A stretch of DNA of 64,000 nucleotides from Monodelphis domestica. Taxonomy: Eukaryota > Chordata > Mammalia > Didelphimorphia > Didelphidae. Position numbers and translations under genes: made by a program. The stretch spans positions 10,769,757-10,833,756 of the forward strand of contig NC_077232.1 in the NCBI RefSeq assembly GCF_027887165.1. The letters are read 5' to 3'. Positions 62,700-64,000 of this stretch are shown piece after piece. The notes beneath the pieces are model-generated. The model was given only the letters and a program-made list of their open reading frames with translations. It was not told the origin of the DNA and did not search any database. The first letter of the stretch is position 1. Each line of letters begins with the position of its first letter.

Positions 62700-64000
62700 T
62701 TTGGGCAAGTGTCTTCCCTGCCGTGCTTGGGCCCATTTCCTCCTCTGAACAATGAGGGAGGGGACTGGCAGTTTTCCCTCCTCCGGGCATTTCTTGGGGG
62801 GGGGGGGGCTTGGTCTGATGCTGCTCTGCCTCCTTCACAGAGGTCTCCTTCAGCCCTGTGTGCCCGGCGCTGGCTCTCTTGTGAGTTCCGCCCTGGGTGT
62901 GTTCCTGTGGTGCGGGTGGTGGTTCCCCCTTGGGTTTGGGTCTTGATTTCTGTGTTCACATCCGCTCTCTCGGCTCACCCGCCACAACCAAGTTTCTGTC
63001 CTGGGCTCTGGCTCGCCGATAACCTGAAGCTGTTGCCCTTTCTTGGTGCTGGAATTTGCTCTGGCCCCGAGGGAGGCCCTGCAGTGTCCAGAGGCCCCCC
63101 CATCCCTCCCCCCATCCCTCCCCCCCATCCTTCCCCCACGTCCTGGCTTCTCTCTTCCCTCTTCCTCGTTCATCCATTCATTCAACCAACGTGTCAGCCG
63201 ACGCTCCCTCTGTGCCAGGCACTGCTGGGGAGGAGGGGGGGGGTACCTGGATCAAAGTAAAAACCTTCTCTGGTCTCGAGGAACCTGCATTCTGACCGGG
63301 GAGTGCTTGGGGGAACAGCATGGACACAGATGAGTAAATACAAACTGTTCTTTGTGGAGGGAGATCCAGGGGGGATCCCGAAGGTCTTGTGGAGGGTGTG
63401 GCACCTGGGCTATGCCTCCTTGAAGGACCAGCTCCCCCCCCCCACGGGGAAGAGCTGGGCGGGTGTCTGCTGATTCCCACTGGGTGTGTCCCCCGGGTGG
63501 GGGTGATTTTCCCTTTGGGTTGGCATCTTTAGGGGTTGTCCTGTTTGTAACAGTCCCCAGGCTTGGGCAGAAGGCTTGGAGGAGGGTCTCGACCACCCCA
63601 GATTCATCTCAGCATCTTTGCAGGCCTCAGGGGTCCTTCACATGCAGAGGGGACCTTCCCATTTACTCAGATGAGTCCTTCCCTTCCCCTCAAGCCCACA
63701 GCTAAAATGATCCCCCCATTTCCTGCCCTTTGCCCTTCTTTTCTGTGCCCAGAGCAACCTTCTTTCTAAATTCTGTCCTCAAGGACACTCTGTTTATTTG
63801 GGGGGCCTTGTTGGGCCTTTCTGTGGGGTCCTCCCCCTCTCCCCCTTCAGCCCTATCCCCTCCCTTTTGGGCAGTCCATGTAGCACCCTTGGGCCCCTGA
63901 ACAAGTCTGGGTGGGGCCAGTGCTTAGGGGAGAAGAGGGGATGGGACAGGGCCCAAGCGGGGGTGGGAGAGAGACTTTGGAATGGGAGCAGATGTTAAAC
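62700..64000 (+). other. Probable AHNAK intron 1, last part
   Basis: G runs at 62797-62808 and 63236-63243 and a CCATCCCTCCCC patch at 63100-63135. An old-repeat tail (CATTCATTCAACCAACGTGT, TGTGCCAGGCACTGCTGGGG) is at about 63174-63232. No coding exon or RNA gene was recognised before the window ends. Confidence 0.45.

Overview
This window is vertebrate nuclear DNA, almost certainly from a marsupial. It holds spliced genes with GT-AG introns, CpG-rich TATA-less promoters and AATAAA/ATTAAA poly(A) signals. The interspersed repeats include many copies of a marsupial-type CORE-SINE (Mar1-like), one MON1-like SINE, MIR/Ther and L2 relics, L1 debris, hAT-type non-autonomous transposons and a solo LTR. 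The encoded proteins are colinear and near-identical to human proteins; the species cannot be named from sequence alone.

Layout, all genes on the + strand: (1) 1-3270, the 3' part of EML3 (last ten exons), preceded by a 0.55-kb pyrimidine tract in its intron; (2) 3430-12710, the complete MTA2 gene (18 coding exons, 664 aa); (3) 13320-21050, the complete TUT1 (Star-PAP) gene (9 coding exons, 857 aa); (4) 21290-24330, an old L1 broken up by younger retroposons; (5) 24640-33080, the complete EEF1G gene (10 coding exons, 438 aa); (6) 33100-52690, about 20 kb without a recognisable gene, with SINEs, a solo LTR inside an AT-rich minisatellite, hAT relics, long microsatellites and a few motif clusters that may be regulatory; (7) 52690-53129, a CpG island with a strong splice donor, best read as the non-coding first exon of AHNAK; (8) 53130-64000, probable AHNAK intron 1. 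The order EML3-MTA2-TUT1-EEF1G-AHNAK, all in one direction, is that of human 11q12.3 (established knowledge).

Exon phases were followed through every junction and each reading frame closes (MTA2 1995 nt, TUT1 2574 nt, EEF1G 1317 nt; EML3 1187 nt from a phase-carrying first exon). The four proteins act in separate processes: a microtubule-binding EML protein, a NuRD subunit, a nuclear terminal nucleotidyl/poly(A) transferase and the gamma subunit of eEF1B. They form a conserved tandem cluster rather than an operon.

I did not find a novel biological system here. The observations most worth checking are two exons that begin with a consensus donor directly abutting the acceptor (MTA2 exon 7, TUT1 exon 8), uORFs before TUT1 and in the putative AHNAK exon 1, a pair of perfect octamers in the MTA2 promoter, mobile elements with intact target-site duplications (hAT 448 bp, solo LTR 365 bp, an unassigned 315-bp retroposon, two Mar1 copies), and a 56-bp higher-order purine minisatellite.
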